Assembly (NCBI GenBank): GCA_043228905.1
Contig: JBHGNT010000001.1
Span: 28,520,001 to 28,584,000 of the forward strand
Reading direction: 5' to 3'
Origin: Azolla caroliniana
Lineage: Eukaryota; Polypodiophyta
DNA: 64,000 bases
This document shows positions 1 to 13,069 of this stretch, one piece after another; within the stretch, counting starts at the first letter, position 1, and each line of letters begins with the position of its first letter. The position numbers and the translations under genes are program-made. The notes beneath the pieces are model-generated. The model saw only the letters and a program-made list of their open reading frames with translations, was not told the origin of the DNA and ran no database searches.

Positions 1-3000
1 CCATTGTTGGAGCAAAAATATGTATATGTGATCCAATATACCTTGTGGACGTTATATTTTCCATCATACTCAATCACACTATTTCCATTGTGTTTCTACA
101 TGTGAAGGCATCAATGTCATTCCATAAAAATACACATTATGGTATTAATACACAAGACATAGAAGTGACTTTCAAGTTTCCATGTTGATGTGCTACTTTT
201 TCAACCACCCATACATCCACCCTATGAGGTTGATAATGGAGTTTGACGACGAACCCTAAAGTTTTAATACCACCATAAAGATATAAAAAGAGGTGGATTA
301 ATAGTGGATACATAAGAAGGGGCCATTCAAGGGAACTTACTGCACCCAATTTGTAGTAAAGGTAAGTTGGCTAGGAATGTTGTAGCTAGAAACTATAATA
401 CACATTTGCATTTTCTTCTTCACTGACATGGTGTTTGCTCCCATGTGACTGTAATAAAGACCCTCCATTCTTCACATGTCCCACCATAAAGTGTACAAGA
501 ATAAATGCCCATGCCACATTCTTAAATTGTTTTATATTTCTGTATTATATACATATCCAAAGGCAACAAGGATTTTATACCATCAAAACTTTACACTTGA
601 CTACGTCTGTGAAAACACTCTTATTTATCAAAATGGAAGGGTCTTATTAATCTTCACTCTTGATTAATTGCTTACTTTTTTATTACATTTTTTATTTTTT
701 ATTAAAAAATGACTCAGGTCTTCTTTTTTTCCAAAAAATCACTACTTCACATTAGTTAGCAAACAAAATTACATCATAGAACTCTCAAAATTCCTCTCAA
801 CAGTCTTATTAATCTTCACTCTTGATTAATTGCTTACTTTTTTATTACAATTTTTATTTTTTATTAATAAATAAATAAATACTACCTCCATTAGTTAAGA
901 CAATGTACGTAGGATGTTACAATTTATTTTAGTGCATTAACAATCTACATAATACTGATATTAATTCATTATAATGACGATTGCATAATATATTTGTGAC
1001 ATACATATACATACTTGATATGGACATAAGCATCACACAAATTCCAAGTACGTAATAACTTCAAATATTGCAACTTAAAATCTTGTCACTAGAATGGATC
1101 ACACTATCTCAAAATTCTTTCATGTGTATTGACATTGTTTAGGTAATGGGGAAAATGTCCAATACAAACAACATTATCATTGATATATCATTCTATGTAT
1201 TAAAAAATCGCCATCGTTCATGACAACATCAGGTATTCTATTAAAACTGTTGAACAAAATATAAAAGTTAGTTTTATACTTAAATATAACTTAATATTTG
1301 TGCTAATTTGTGGATGGTTGTCGATGCAAATCAAGTTTAGTGCTTGAAGGTATGGCATGGTTTTAATTTGTTTCTTATTTTCTGCATCATAAATCAAGGA
1401 TAGAGATGGCCATGCATTTTATGCCACTTATAAGATTGTAAATTGTAATGAAATTGGACATTTGAGATTCAAATTACTATTCTCATTATTTCTTTGGTGG
1501 TCTTATAACTATGTGGGTGTGCATGTGCACATGCGCATACAATGTGTAGAACATGTTAAATCATAGTAAGGAAGAAAACCCTTCAAAGGGTGATAACGAA
1601 TTAATCATGTTTAAAATGTGAAAGAGAGAATTAATATCTCAAAAGAATGATAGTTTCACCAAAATTTGTATTGCCAATTGCATTGGCATTTTTTTGTAAA
1701 ATTGATCAATACTACACTTTCCTGTGCACGTTATCCAAGGACGTCTACCTTTAGTTTGATTTACTTGATGGCCAAATCTTGAGCCGGAAGGTAAAGCTAC
1801 ATTCAATAGTGATTGATGTCATTGGTGTCAAATTCATCATGACAACGTAAAAGATTTTGGAATTTTCAGAGTGGTTCCATGGTTCTACATCTCAAAGTGT
1901 GTTGCCATGCTATTTTTTAAAACGTGTCTTTGAGTGACTGATATTGTGATAAATTTGATCATGTCTTGATTCTCATGTCATTCGGAAAATGCATGTAAAA
2001 ATTTACTTTCCTCACTATTTAAATGTACCCCTGACATGAAGAAGCATGATGTAACTATACATATAATGGCATGCCTTCATTATCATCACCTTTAAGGTCA
2101 TGTCTTCAAACATGTGAATATGTCGAGTGATATTCTTGTTTACCTTTATTTATGTGTAGGCTATATTGTTTATACATCAGCCACCTATATTCTTGTATAT
2201 CTATTATATAAGTCCCTTTATTGTACAAGAGGAGACATTGTAGCTAGGTTTATGATAGAGGCATTCTAGTGTAAGGCATTTTTAAGGGTTTTCATGTTCG
2301 AATACACTGAAATCTACTATTTACTTAGGATTGATCATGTAACAAAATCTAGCACGGGTTTGACAAGGATAACACATTAGAAATTTCATTTAGGATGCGT
2401 TAGTCATTTTCTGCATCACACTCGTAATCTAGTGTTTGAGATCGCTATTGTTTTCTATTGCAATTTTGCAGCTATAATATTGTTAATCAAGGAAGAATTA
2501 CACTAGAAAATATATACATACTAGTCGTACCTTAAACCGATATTTCGTTTGCTTGATAAATAGTTCCTTAAACCTATTGCTTTGGTGTATACAAGAAAAT
2601 TAGTATCATATAGAAACATACACTCATAGTACTCACACACATGTGCACACAACCAATGCATTTACATATATGTATGCACTTGAATACAAGGATGTTACCT
2701 AAGATTACCAGGAAGAACTCATTACGTAATATCGAGAAAGTTGTACTCAATGAAAGAGGCTTGTACATTTTGAGAAGAAATGTGATGCATACACACATGC
2801 CTCCCTTTTTAATATGTCACAATAAGATTAAGGGGTCTATTTAAACAAATATTCCTCTATTATCATTATAATAATATCGAATTGAAGGGATACTCTAGTA
2901 TAGAATAGAAAGTAATATCTACTACACTATATTGAATTGAATGTGCAAAATTGACAATAAAAATGTAGTTGCCAAGAAGGGATAATTCAGTAGACTAGAG

Positions 3001-4292
3001 GACATCATCTCATTACATTGAGATTTTTTGAGGTTGATATTAAGATGTGTTGTCCAGAGGCTTGGTTTTCCAAATAAATGCATTATAAATTATGTTTCAA
3101 AAGATAGGGGATATCAATCTACCTCTATTGTTGTATTTGCAAGTCATTGCGGATTTCTCACTTTGTACTTGTTTACTGTAACTATCACTTTCTATTCTTT
3201 ATCATCTTCTAGTTCAAAACCATTGTGGCTGAAACCCAACGCTTGTAGATCCACAAATCTACTCAACACTTCAATCATTGATTATCTCCACAACATCGCA
3301 TTTCATAACGCAACAGCCCAACATAAATTTGATTACCTAATCAATTTTTCAACATGCATTGTTCTGAATTTCTCAAACCTCATTTGTTAGTTTGGAGCAT
3401 CCATTAAGCAAAATACTTCAAAGCCATTCATGCATTCAAAAGTGAAATCTAATGAAAACATTATGTCACACAATATTTCTCATTCATAAATATTGATATT
3501 TTGAAACTTAATAGTCAAGAGAGCACCAATTTGTTTGTAGCCCAATCAGGAAATGCTTGATTAAAACCTGGGCATGAGTTCAAACATTTTACAACAGCAT
3601 ACATTTACAGTGTATGTAGCGAGATTTGAATCTAAGTGATTGGGCTAGTAATAACTTTGTAACCACCACTAGAGAAAGAGAGAGAGATTTGGTCGTAATA
3701 ATGGGTAGGTTACTTTCAGTGGTGGTTCTAGAGCAAAACCACAGTTTAGATTAATACATTTATCCTATATGGTGATTGAGGACAAAAAGCACAGATGGAT
3801 CACGTTTGACACACTTTAGTGGGTTTTCAATTTGAAGCCAAAGCGTTACCCTGCCCATGAATTTGACTACCTTAGTATCAGTGTCTATGGTACAATTGAG
3901 GTATGAGAAATGGGTTCTTATCACCAAAAGTACGTATCTTGAAATCAAAATTGAGTTGGCAGTGTTCACAATTGAGCTCTGCAACATCTTGTACTCGGAG
4001 GAATTGCTGTTAAGTCACGACTAGTTCTCCGAGGATTTACTATGTTATACGTTAAGTAAGGATATTTTATAATGTTGTTTTAACATATGAAATACTCTTA
4101 CGGAAAAAGGACTTAGCAATTATGTCAAGTAGACGAAAATCTCATCTATTTTTAGTTCAAAAGTATAAAATAAAAATTTATTTGAACATCCATGAGCTTC
4201 TTTAAGAGATGAAACTTTACATGTCATTCTCATCTTCTTTACACATACCTCGTTCACATTGTTCATATTTTCTCATGGAAGGAACACCTCAA
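1..4292. other. Intergenic AT-rich DNA, no gene recognised
   Basis: No reading frame here resembles a known family. The longest open frame (3028-3390, plus) begins at TTG and shows no domain, so I do not call it. The stretch contains a direct repeat (641-866, listed separately), a short GA run near 3672-3687 and otherwise unremarkable AT-rich sequence. Confidence 0.6.
641..866. repeat. Direct repeat, two copies about 65 bp long, 162 bp apart
   Basis: The segment beginning GTCTTATTAATCTTCACTC at 641 recurs at 803 almost unchanged, including the T-rich stretch that follows it. The copies are separated by about 95 bp of unrelated AT-rich DNA. No coding potential or transposon terminus is visible, so a local segmental duplication is the simplest reading. 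Confidence 0.85.
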
Positions 4293-4298
4293 TTTATT
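4293..4298 (-). terminator. Candidate poly(A) signal of the ARM-like gene
   Basis: The plus strand reads TTTATT, which is AATAAA on the minus strand, about 40 nt beyond the TAA stop at 4340-4342. Position and orientation suit the 3' end of the gene just upstream on the minus strand. The motif is common in AT-rich DNA, so this is only suggestive. Confidence 0.4.
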
Positions 4299-4339
4299 TC
4301 GGTAATTTGAAGAAACAAGTTTAAAACTGAGGACAAAAA

Positions 4340-7300
4340 TTAGTTTTCTGCTCTACTTAGCTTAGCTTTCCATTCTTCCAGTTTCCGAAGCAAAAATATG
4401 GTATGCTTTTCAATCTCAGAAGTTGATCCTTTGACGTACGATCTCAATAAACCTTCAGTGCCAGTGGCATGCAAAGCTTCTACCGCTACATCTGTCACAG
4501 CATGTGACATGTTAATAAATAGCATAATGTATATATGCATACATACATATGTGTGGGTGGGTGTATGTATATGTGTCACATTGTGCTTTGTACAGAAACA
4601 TCTTCTCTTCCATCCTTTTCTCTCAATTGGTGTTGATAGCCCTAATATACATACATAAACATAAAAGGTAATAGCCCAATGTGTTTGCACCCAAACAATT
4701 GTCAAAGGTGATTATCTGTGTAAGCTCACATATCCACAGACACACACACACCAATTCTGGCAATGTCAAAAGTTTCTCTCTAACGATAATGTTAAATAGT
4801 GTAATGTATATACACAAACACACTAAAAGGTAATGTACATAAACAGATATTAAATAGTGTAATGTATATACACAAACACATTAAAAGGTAATGTACATAA
4901 ACAGATATTGAATTCTGATACTGCAGAGTGTTTATTTTTTTCGTATTTACAACTGATGAAGGGGCGGGCATGATTTGAACTCCTGACCTATGGCATATGC
5001 TAGCAAGGGCCTCGATCATTAGGGCAACCATCTTGGTCCTACTGTCAAGTAAACATCCATCGTTTTTACACTGGTAAAAAGCTTAACAAGAAATAATACC
5101 ACATTCACATAGTGCTACAAGAGCTTTGACAGCTTCAAGCTGAGTCTTTTCATCTGACGCAGATTTCAGCATTTTTGTCAACTCAGTAACTCCGCCTGCT
5201 TCAACAAAACCTTTCCTCCTCCTATCTGCTTGGCATTCCAATAATGAAGAATTTGAATTGCAAGAGACAAAGAAAAATGGAAAATATATGGAATCCAGGG
5301 AACAAACCATTTGTGGCAATCAAAGATATTCTTGAGGCACCACTTCGTTTCATAAAGGGGTCATCCAACCGTACTAACGCAACAGATTGCCAAATTAAAC
5401 TATCACCTGCATTGGAAAAAAATAGTTTTTTCTTTGACAAACTATTTTTTATCTTATACTAGTTCTTATCGTGGTATTTTAAGTAACACTCAAAACAACA
5501 TATGAAGTTTTGCAATACTTTACCCATTATTGGGTACATGTTGAAACTGACATACGTAATTGTAGCTGCTGCCAATATCTTTATCAGCCAACCGACCTTC
5601 TTCATCAATTCAGACTTCTGTTCTATATCTTCTGTAATTTGAAAAGTAATTGTAGTCTCTTTAGAAGATAAGAATACTAAAATGACCACTATGAGTAATA
5701 TATCCTATTTCAAATGGAACCAGCAGGGAACACATTTGAAGTACATGCATAATAAGCATACAGATAAGACAGTATGCCTTTTGGTTTCAGACTAATATAC
5801 TTGACCCTTTTATTCTCTAAATTCTAAAAATCGCATAGCACACATTTCTTTGCTCAGACTCCAAATTGGTATTTTATTCCCACTGTAAATACTAACCAAG
5901 ACTGACAGCAACTACTCAAGGATGCCACCTGCAACATACTTTTATGTTGGAAACGTTTGCACACATGTCTAAAAATCCTCATTAATCTTTCTACATGTCC
6001 CTAAATGAAATAGAATACAGCCATTTTAAGCACTTTCTAATATCAGAAAACTAAAATAACCTCGTGTCAAACTAGAACAGAAAAAAACCCCAAAAGGATA
6101 GATCTCTTTCTATGAGGGCAATCCAACTCCTGAGTAATCCATTATTCATGATGCTTCTATAATACTACGCATAAGCAAATATATTCAATAAAGTGTATAA
6201 ACAATCATACAATATCCGGCAATTACAACATTCCCACATCAGTTATTTGTATAAAATCAACTCTAGAAGAACAGAAACCACACACATCAATGTGACTCCG
6301 AGAGTAGAAGCTTTCCTCGAATCAATTCTCACCATCATCAGCTGTGGAACTAGCTGAATAAAGTCTTTGCATGACACACATATGATATTTCGATGGAGAG
6401 TTTTGTTTAACACAAGCCAAAATCTGCAGTGCAAAAATAAATATAATGGACTTATTAAAAGTCTAGGAGGAAAGATAAACATAGGTCTTGCATTAACAAT
6501 TAAGCCAATACAAGGTAACTGCAGAAGCTGTGATTTGGGTGATTCTAATACACTTGATATTGTCTCATATTTTAAATATAGCTCAATCTGATAAATTAAT
6601 GTTTGTGATATCTTGACCTTCCAGCATCTGGCAACACGCTTGTGATATATTATACAATAGGGTAATTGATTAAACACCTCGCTACTTCGTTAATACCTTG
6701 TGTAGTGTCTAACATAATCAACAAAAAACAAGTTGAAGGTGATGAGAACTATGAAAAGTAATTATGCACAATAGTTATTTTGGCATTGGTAGGGTGTGTG
6801 TACACAACACACAATATTCCCTTTGGATGCTCATTTCCATATTGGTATTTCCATTTTGTTACCAAAGCTGTTCATTACTCATTATTCTGCGAACCAAGAG
6901 TATCAATGATGGATCTCATAAGCTTGTAGTAAAGCAAATTTATTGTGATTCATGAAGCTTGCAAACAAATTTTTCATCACGACAAGTTCAAATCACAATC
7001 ATGAATGTATGCCAAGAAAAGAATTTTATGGATATGGCAAGCTGTTAAGAGTTTGACGATGAAGATAATTAAATACCACGTCATCACTAGGAAATAAATG
7101 TATTCATTTATCACTTTTTTGGATGTTTAGTGTTGACAACAACGTTTATGGCTACACTAGTTTATTAACCACACATGAAACAAAAGATGAGCACTGTCAC
7201 GGAGCAGGGTATGGCAAACACAATCAAATTCGACTGTTTCTTTGTGGATATCGAAAGGTCTCGACAAAGCATCTCATGCTAGATTCATGACAAGATTACA

Positions 7301-7897
7301 AGCCATAAGTTATGCTGATGATTTGTGGTGTAGAATTTTGGGGTACACAAGGAATCTCTGTAAGGGGTGAGGTGAGTTCGTAAGCCAAGAGAACATACTG
7401 TCTATTGTTCATGGTGCAAATCCCAAACTCCAAGTCATGGCCAATAATATTGGAAATCGAGAAGATCAAGCTATTCATAACCTTGATGATTAAAACGTCT
7501 TCGTTTAGACTTCTTGAGTGTCATGCATATCAGGACCACAAAGGTTAGACAAGCCAGAAGGCCAAACTACCTTCTATAGTGAGATAACCATATCATGGCA
7601 TAACGCCATCTTGGAAAACAATGAATTTAAGGAAGAAGTAATGATAAAGTTCTCAGAGCACACTGAGTTTGATGCAATGCAATGACTTTTTTATGAACTA
7701 CCATTTATTTCTCTCGCATAAACGCACATACACACCTGGAGGTTCTGGCATTTGCTGGAATCCCAAATCTTGTGAAGAGACCTTCTGTGAGTAGAAGTGG
7801 TAGTAGTCGTCTCGGTTGCAGACGAAACAAGACAAGAATTGGAAGCCCTAGAAGAAGAAGAAACATTCCATGGGAGCTTGGGGATTCGAAACCTCAT
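4340..7897 (-). CDS. Six-exon gene, small ARM-repeat-like protein, probably organelle-targeted
   Basis: Spliced on the minus strand from exons 7897-7736, 6423-6333, 5631-5556, 5399-5308, 5225-5100 and 4491-4340. Every junction has AG acceptor and GT donor, all phases agree, and the total is 699 nt (232 residues plus TAA). The ATG at 7897 opens an Arg/Ser/Thr-rich stretch poor in acidic residues, like a mitochondrial or plastid presequence; a second basic stretch (QRLYSASS) lies in exon 2. Exons 4-6 give helical ARM-like sequence, including VEAGGVTELTKMLKSASDEK and LEAVKALVALCE, and a charged C-terminus. A tRNA-derived SINE and a 58-bp tandem repeat sit in the last intron. Exon 1 and its 1.3-kb intron are the least certain; exons 2-6 are well supported by phase. 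Function is unknown. ARM folds usually bind proteins, which is family knowledge rather than something seen here. Confidence 0.72.
4792..4907. repeat. Tandem repeat, 2 x 58 bp, inside an intron
   Basis: Two nearly identical 58-bp units start TTAAATAGTGTAATGTATA at 4792 and 4850, with a single C/T difference. A shorter related piece (CATAAACATAAAAGGTAAT) lies near 4656-4674. The array is within the last intron of the ARM-like gene and adds no splice site that I can see. Confidence 0.9.
4930..5040 (-). mobile_element. tRNA-derived SINE-like element in the last intron
   Basis: On the minus strand, 5040 to 4961 reads like a tRNA: an A-box-like TGGTTGCCCTAATG (5030-5017), then a B-box-like GGAGTTCAAATC (4983-4972) at tRNA-like spacing, followed by GC-rich sequence and an A-rich tail (AAAAAAATAAA, near 4943-4933). 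This is the organisation of a SINE head with internal Pol III promoter. It does not fold into a full clean tRNA by eye, so a functional tRNA is unlikely. No target duplication was identified. Confidence 0.5.
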
Positions 7898-10800
7898 TCT
7901 CTCTTTCTCTCTGCGTCTGTGGTTTTCTCAGAGATTTGGGGATATTTAGCAAGCAAACAAGCAATACGCTTACGTTGGTGCCACCACCATACATACATAT
8001 GATACATACATACATACATACATACATACATACATACATGCATGCATGCATACATGCATACATGATGGAGCATGCACCACTTTACTTGGGTATATGACAT
8101 GCGTAAAATGGCTTTTACCATATTATAACTCTCCTTCGGGCTTCACGGCTATTCGCCCATTATACTCTCGCCATGCTCATTAGATCATCATGTCTTGTTT
8201 ATGCACACTCGGCATCTAAATTGAATGAGAATGCCATTCATAGCAAATTATAGTGTCGCTGCCCTCACCAAACTTGTTCGGACATCAACAAGGAAATGAG
8301 GAGAACCATCAAACTACAACTTTTCATCCCCATGATAGTCAAATTTGTTAAGGGTATTTACTCAGCTTTGCACTAGCGGAATGATATTCAAAGAAGAACA
8401 TGACATGCCAAGGCCTCCTTATGTAGGGGTGTTTATGTAGGGGAGAATTTTGGGGAGTTAGAAGGTGAACAATCCACTAGGGCGACTCCATTGGTTTATG
8501 TTTAATGATGGAATACCTCTCTTGGAGACCGATACTCAATCAAATAGAATCGGCTTGGTGTGACAAATAACATCGATCATAATGCCATGCAAGAAGTTTC
8601 TAAGGATAAAGAAGAGCACATCCAACTGCAAATCGTGTTAGTGATTCAAACCACTCAACTGTTCCATGAGCATGATTTTCCCTACTCGAACTCATGAGCC
8701 TAAAGGATACTTTCAAATACAAAAAACTTCTAGACAAGAGAAAAGGTGTGGTTCGGTGTTCTTCCATGGCTAAGATTGCTACTAATAACGAGCAACATTT
8801 TAAACAATGTCAATTTGCATACTTGACTTACGTGGCTTAGAGAGCCTCGAAAGTCCGACGAATACATTAGACTCACTAAATAAAAAAAAGTGTTGCCAAT
8901 AACCACAAAACCAAGGGTCTTATAATAGAACCAACCATATAAGAGAAGACCACTAAGAACATGCCAATACCCTTAGCTCCTTGACAAAGTACTCAAAATT
9001 ATCTAGTGTGAAATGACCAAATCACAAAAAGGTGAAGTAAACTTGAAAAGCCACCTAAAAAAAGGAACCATCTCTAGTAGCTAGCACACCCATAGGATGT
9101 CTCCATACCCTAGTAACTTCCACGACATGCAAATTGAACTTTAGCACTCCTACCAAAGTAATGGAGGAGGAGTTTACTCTAACAACCCTTATCGGGCACA
9201 TACCCAAAGAAATTGCAATCATAAACACCCAAGACAATAAAATGATCCATACACTTCTCGTCTACCAATATCACTTGGAGTGTAAGTTGTGAATTGCAAC
9301 AAGACCTTAATTCTATAGACTTAGCACGCACAACAAAAAATGACCATTATGAAAATTGAGGCACAAGAGATGAAGCATGTCACAAAGTCCTATGACAATC
9401 CAAAGAGGAATAGGCAAAGGTGGTGAAGCTCACATTAATGCTCACAAACACATATGAACATAATCGAACAATTAGCAATAAAATAGAATTGTTACCAAAC
9501 CCTCTTGAATCAATGCCCTTAGTTTTGGTTGGTTTACTCAAACCTTCTGCTTCTATGTCCTCCCAATCTCTACCTTTGCCCAAACAATTTGCACCTACTT
9601 ATAGTGGATGTAGGAGGACTATAATGGCCTCTAATTGAGGTCTTTCTCAAAGGTTGATTTATGGTTCTATATGTCTGCCTCTTAAGGTGCAGTATTCAAT
9701 CTAGATAATCAATGTAGACAATACAGATTTATGTTTCGTTAGGCTACACTTGGTCTTGAGCACTTGGGGAAGTTACCGCCAAAACATCACACATTTATCC
9801 CTACAACATGAAGTGACATCACTAACAAGCATATAAATAGAGTTCATGTGCTAGTTTAGAAATCACAAAAGCTCTTTACGCACTTAATTAGATAGAGAAG
9901 CATAGAATTAAACAAAATGATAATGAAATAGAACAAATACTTAGTAATACACAAAGCTCACTCTCTCCCTCTATGTATTACAAGGTATTTACTTTATATT
10001 TGTTTTGCATGTCATCATAAATTCATAGTCTTTGCTCGAGTAACTAATGATTGCTTTGAACCTAAAGAGTCAAAATTCTACAAATATTATATGAAAAACT
10101 TATTTCCTATTTTATTCCTTGTCCCTCAACTCAATATACACTTAATGGCCTTTGGGTTGTGTGCACACCTATTTTACAGCCAACCAGAACAAAAAGTAGC
10201 ACGCACGCACTCTCTACGATGCAAAAAATAAAGTCAAACTGCTTGCAGGAAGACATTGCTTAACCGAAGAGCTTATGAAAAATATCATTCGATAAGCTAG
10301 AAGGGAAAAAAACCAAGCATTCTTGATGACTTGACATGTCGACGTGTCAACTAGGGTAGCAATGGTACGTACTATGCACAAACCATGTAACAACCATGGT
10401 GGATCTAATGGTGGCTTCATGGACACCAAAGCATATCCACGATTTTTGTTTAGCTTCTTGGAATCCATGAAAATGTTCTCTGAAGCTTATGTCTCACCCC
10501 CCTACATACGCGTCTAATTCTTTACAATTGCATTAGGTTCCACAAATACCGTAGTCCTCTTCTTGCTCTACCCCAGTAACATATGTATAGAACTCCCTGG
10601 TGCAAACAATGTGTTCGAGTGCCCAACCACAATGTTGTTTTTGGATGTAATTACTATACTTTGTACAATCATAACCAACACCTTGAATTTTCTAACTTGA
10701 TCAAATTCTCCTAGACTTCTTTTGATATCAATATAGCGATCAATATGGCTGCCTTGAATGAGCCATTTGTCTTAGCCCAAACCCTGCGCATGTTGTACAT

Positions 10801-10959
10801 TCATTTCACCCATGCCATACATGTAAGTGAGGAAAGCTTAGTTCCCTTGTTCAACATGGAAACATCCTTGGAAGTTGGGATGTAACTAGCTTGTGAGGAA
10901 ACTTTTGCTTACGAAATGAATATGTGAATTGACTTATGTTATTATAGACAAGACCTTTT
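7898..10959. other. Intergenic DNA upstream of the ARM-like gene and left of the transposon pile
   Basis: The first about 150 bp should hold the minus-strand gene's 5' UTR and promoter; it contains a CATA microsatellite and pyrimidine-rich runs but no convincing TATA box. A minus-strand frame at 9055-9237 faintly resembles the DUF4283 region of plant LINE ORF1, too weak to annotate. I recognise nothing else here. Confidence 0.5.
7988..8063. repeat. CATA/CATG microsatellite
   Basis: Uninterrupted CATA units run from about 7990 and pass into CATG and CATA mixtures near 8040-8062. The array lies about 100 bp upstream of the start codon of the minus-strand ARM-like gene, so it may fall in its promoter or 5' UTR. 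The matching open frames are an artefact of the repeat. Confidence 0.95.
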
Positions 10960-10964
10960 AAAAG

Positions 10965-11341
10965 TGTTGAGAATCAAGCTCAACCTAGTCTAGTGTGTGA
11001 ACACACCCTTGAGAGTGTGCACTCAAAGGTCCAAAGTCACCACTCTTATCTACACATTAACTTTGTGTGACACATAACTAATCAGTTTTCACATTTCCCA
11101 TGACCCATGAGCTTCGGTAGTTAATGAAGAGAGAGAGTGACTATATAAAGCACTCTTCTCCTACTTTGTAATTAGTTCGGTTAATCTCCTTTGTAATATA
11201 CATCTTCTTGAGTATTCTATTGTGTTTCAAAGATTCTATCTATCTTGTGTTTCTCTCTTTCTCTCTCTCTCATACACACACACTCACAACACATATCTCT
11301 AGTCTATTCCGCTGCACAAGAATCACCATCAATTCTGTACA
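10965..11341 (+). repeat. Element 1 5' LTR
   Basis: It begins TGTTGAGAATC and ends CTGTACA, directly before the primer-binding site. A TATA box (CTATATAAAG, 11141-11150) marks the promoter. It has a TC-rich run near 11258-11270 and lacks a 22-bp segment present in the 3' LTR. Length is 377 bp. Confidence 0.95.
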
Positions 11342-11353
11342 TGGTATCAGAGC
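11342..11353 (+). promoter_or_regulatory. Element 1 primer-binding site (initiator tRNA-Met type)
   Basis: TGGTATCAGAGC abuts the 5' LTR with no gap and is the standard plant Ty1/copia primer site complementary to the 3' end of tRNA-Met. It fixes the orientation of the element as plus. Confidence 0.93.
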
Positions 11354-11496
11354 AGTTTGGTAGCATGATCTCGCCCATTTGCGTGTGTTGAGCTCTACGC
11401 CAACGTTCAAGAAGAACCGGCTCATCGCTATCGTAGTGCAACTACATAGCTCATATTCAAGAGAGAAGAAGAAGGACGGAATCTACATTGAACACC

Positions 11497-12442
11497 ATGA
11501 ATACTCAAATGGGGAGCGCTCTCCCTAGCGAGAAGTTGGACCGAAACAACTTCGCATCTTGGGAGTACAAGATGCATCAATACCTTGTCGGTCAAAGCTA
11601 TTGCAACTACATCAAAGGAGCACAAGAAAACCGGCCCGACCCGGAAGACGCCAACTATCCAACATGGGAGCACACGACGAGTCAAGTAATGTATTGCTTG
11701 GTGACATGTGTTCACCACCACATGCTTGGTTACATTCAAGAAGCCGAGACGCCAAAGGAAGCGTGGGAAAATCTACGAAAGATTTTCACCATCAACACGA
11801 CCGCGAGGAAGCTTCAACTCCGCCAAGAGTTAAACAACATCCAACAAAGGGATATGTCCATCACAAGCTACACCTTGAAGATCAAGGATATTTGTGATGC
11901 ACTCGGCTTAATAAGCGTCAATGTGGAGGATGACGAAATGGTGCAAATATGCCTTAGCGGCCTTGCACCACGATTCGGCGCGATGCGGACTGCCGTACTA
12001 GCACAGGAGAATCCACCCTCCTTCTTCGATCTTCGATCATCAATCTATGTTATTGGTTGAAGAGAATCATGTTCGAACAAGGAGCAATGGCTCGGAAGAC
12101 CACATTCTCTACACGCATTCGAAAGGAGGAAGAGGACGCAGCCGAGCGAGAGGCCGATTGGGCCAAGGACGAGGCGGACGAGGTCCGACTTACGACAACA
12201 ACTCCCAATTTCGGCGACAAAACGGAAGCCATCGAGGAACCTTCAGAAGAAGGGGGAGCGTCCATTCCAGTCCAAGCCAACTAGCCTCGATCGAATGCGG
12301 TTATTGCGGAAAAATCGGCCACCATGAAGAAGAGTGCCGAAAGAAGAAGCGCGAGTCGGCTTCCACAAGCCGACAACTCACCAATTACACCATCAACTCC
12401 TACTATGATGATCATGTTGAGAAATCGATTCGGAATAGATCA
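11497..12442 (+). pseudogene. gag: Element 1 gag, frameshifted
   Basis: The ATG at 11497 opens a copia gag (about 187 residues) typical of plant elements, with the FASWEYKMHQYL and AWENLRKIF regions; it ends at a TGA at 12058-12060. The reading frame resumes one base over at 12047 and runs through a basic Gly/Arg-rich segment to a zinc knuckle, CGYCGKIGHHEEEC (C-x2-C-x4-H-x4-C), near 12296-12337. The shift lies around 12030-12046, in a small GATC-containing duplication. The second frame is then cut at 12442 by a solo LTR. The nucleocapsid role, RNA binding and packaging, is family knowledge; this copy cannot make an intact product. Confidence 0.88.
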
Positions 12443-13064
12443 CAAGAAACGAACTACGCGCTGAAATACGATTTACAGAAATACTAGAAAAGACAAGATA
12501 AACAGATGTACACAGATATTTATGTGGAAACCCTAAAACGGGGAAAACCACGGGAACAAATTCTTCACTATAGAAATAGTGGATATACAATAGTGAGATG
12601 ATTACAACACTCTCTCACGAGTGTATCAGCTGCACAGGGCTCTTCACGTCTGTTGTTACACACACAGCTATGGCGCGACTCTCACGCACACTCTCTATCT
12701 CACTCTCTCTCTCTCTCTCTCTCTTTCGCTCTACAACATTTGTGCACAGTTAAAGTTTGCCCTAGTTGCCTATATACTTAGATAACTTTCTGTCTACTTA
12801 CACACGTAGCCCTCATCGGGCGCACACTTAGACTATTTACAGATATAGTCTCCCAAGTTGGCTATTTACATGAGTTGGCTAGTCCCTCATCAACTCGGCT
12901 CCTCGACTGTTGGCTTTCCTGACGGTCGGATTTTCCTCCCCATCGGGAGTGACATGTTTCCTAACATCATCATTACTTACCATAATAGTAATAACAATCG
13001 AATCACTGTTTTCAACCCTTCGACAGTCGGCTCTTCCTCCCACTGGAGGAACATATTCCCAACA
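12443..13064 (-). mobile_element. Solo LTR (family A) inserted in element 1
   Basis: The 622-bp insertion is flanked by GATCA at 12438-12442 and 13065-13069. On the minus strand it starts TGTTGGGAATATG, contains a GA-rich run, a TATA-like CTAAGTATATAGG and the typical LTR end region with a GTGGTTTTCCCCGTTTTAGGG-like stretch. The other terminus reads CGTTTCTTG rather than ending CA, so it may be truncated by a base or two or use a non-canonical end. No internal region remains, which suggests LTR-LTR recombination. Confidence 0.75.
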
Positions 13065-13069
13065 GATCA

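Noticed and set aside
3028-3390. 120-codon plus-strand frame
   Set aside because: It begins at TTG with no early ATG, shows no recognisable domain, and is within the length expected by chance in 64 kb.
3560-3660. Another B-box-like motif (GAGATTTGAATC) suggesting a SINE
   Set aside because: No A box at suitable spacing and no tail; a single short motif is not enough.
7990-8062. CATA array considered as a CRISPR-like or regulatory array
   Set aside because: It is a simple tetranucleotide microsatellite with no spacers.
9055-9237. Possible LINE ORF1 (DUF4283) remnant, minus strand
   Set aside because: Only a faint resemblance in about 45 residues and no neighbouring motifs.
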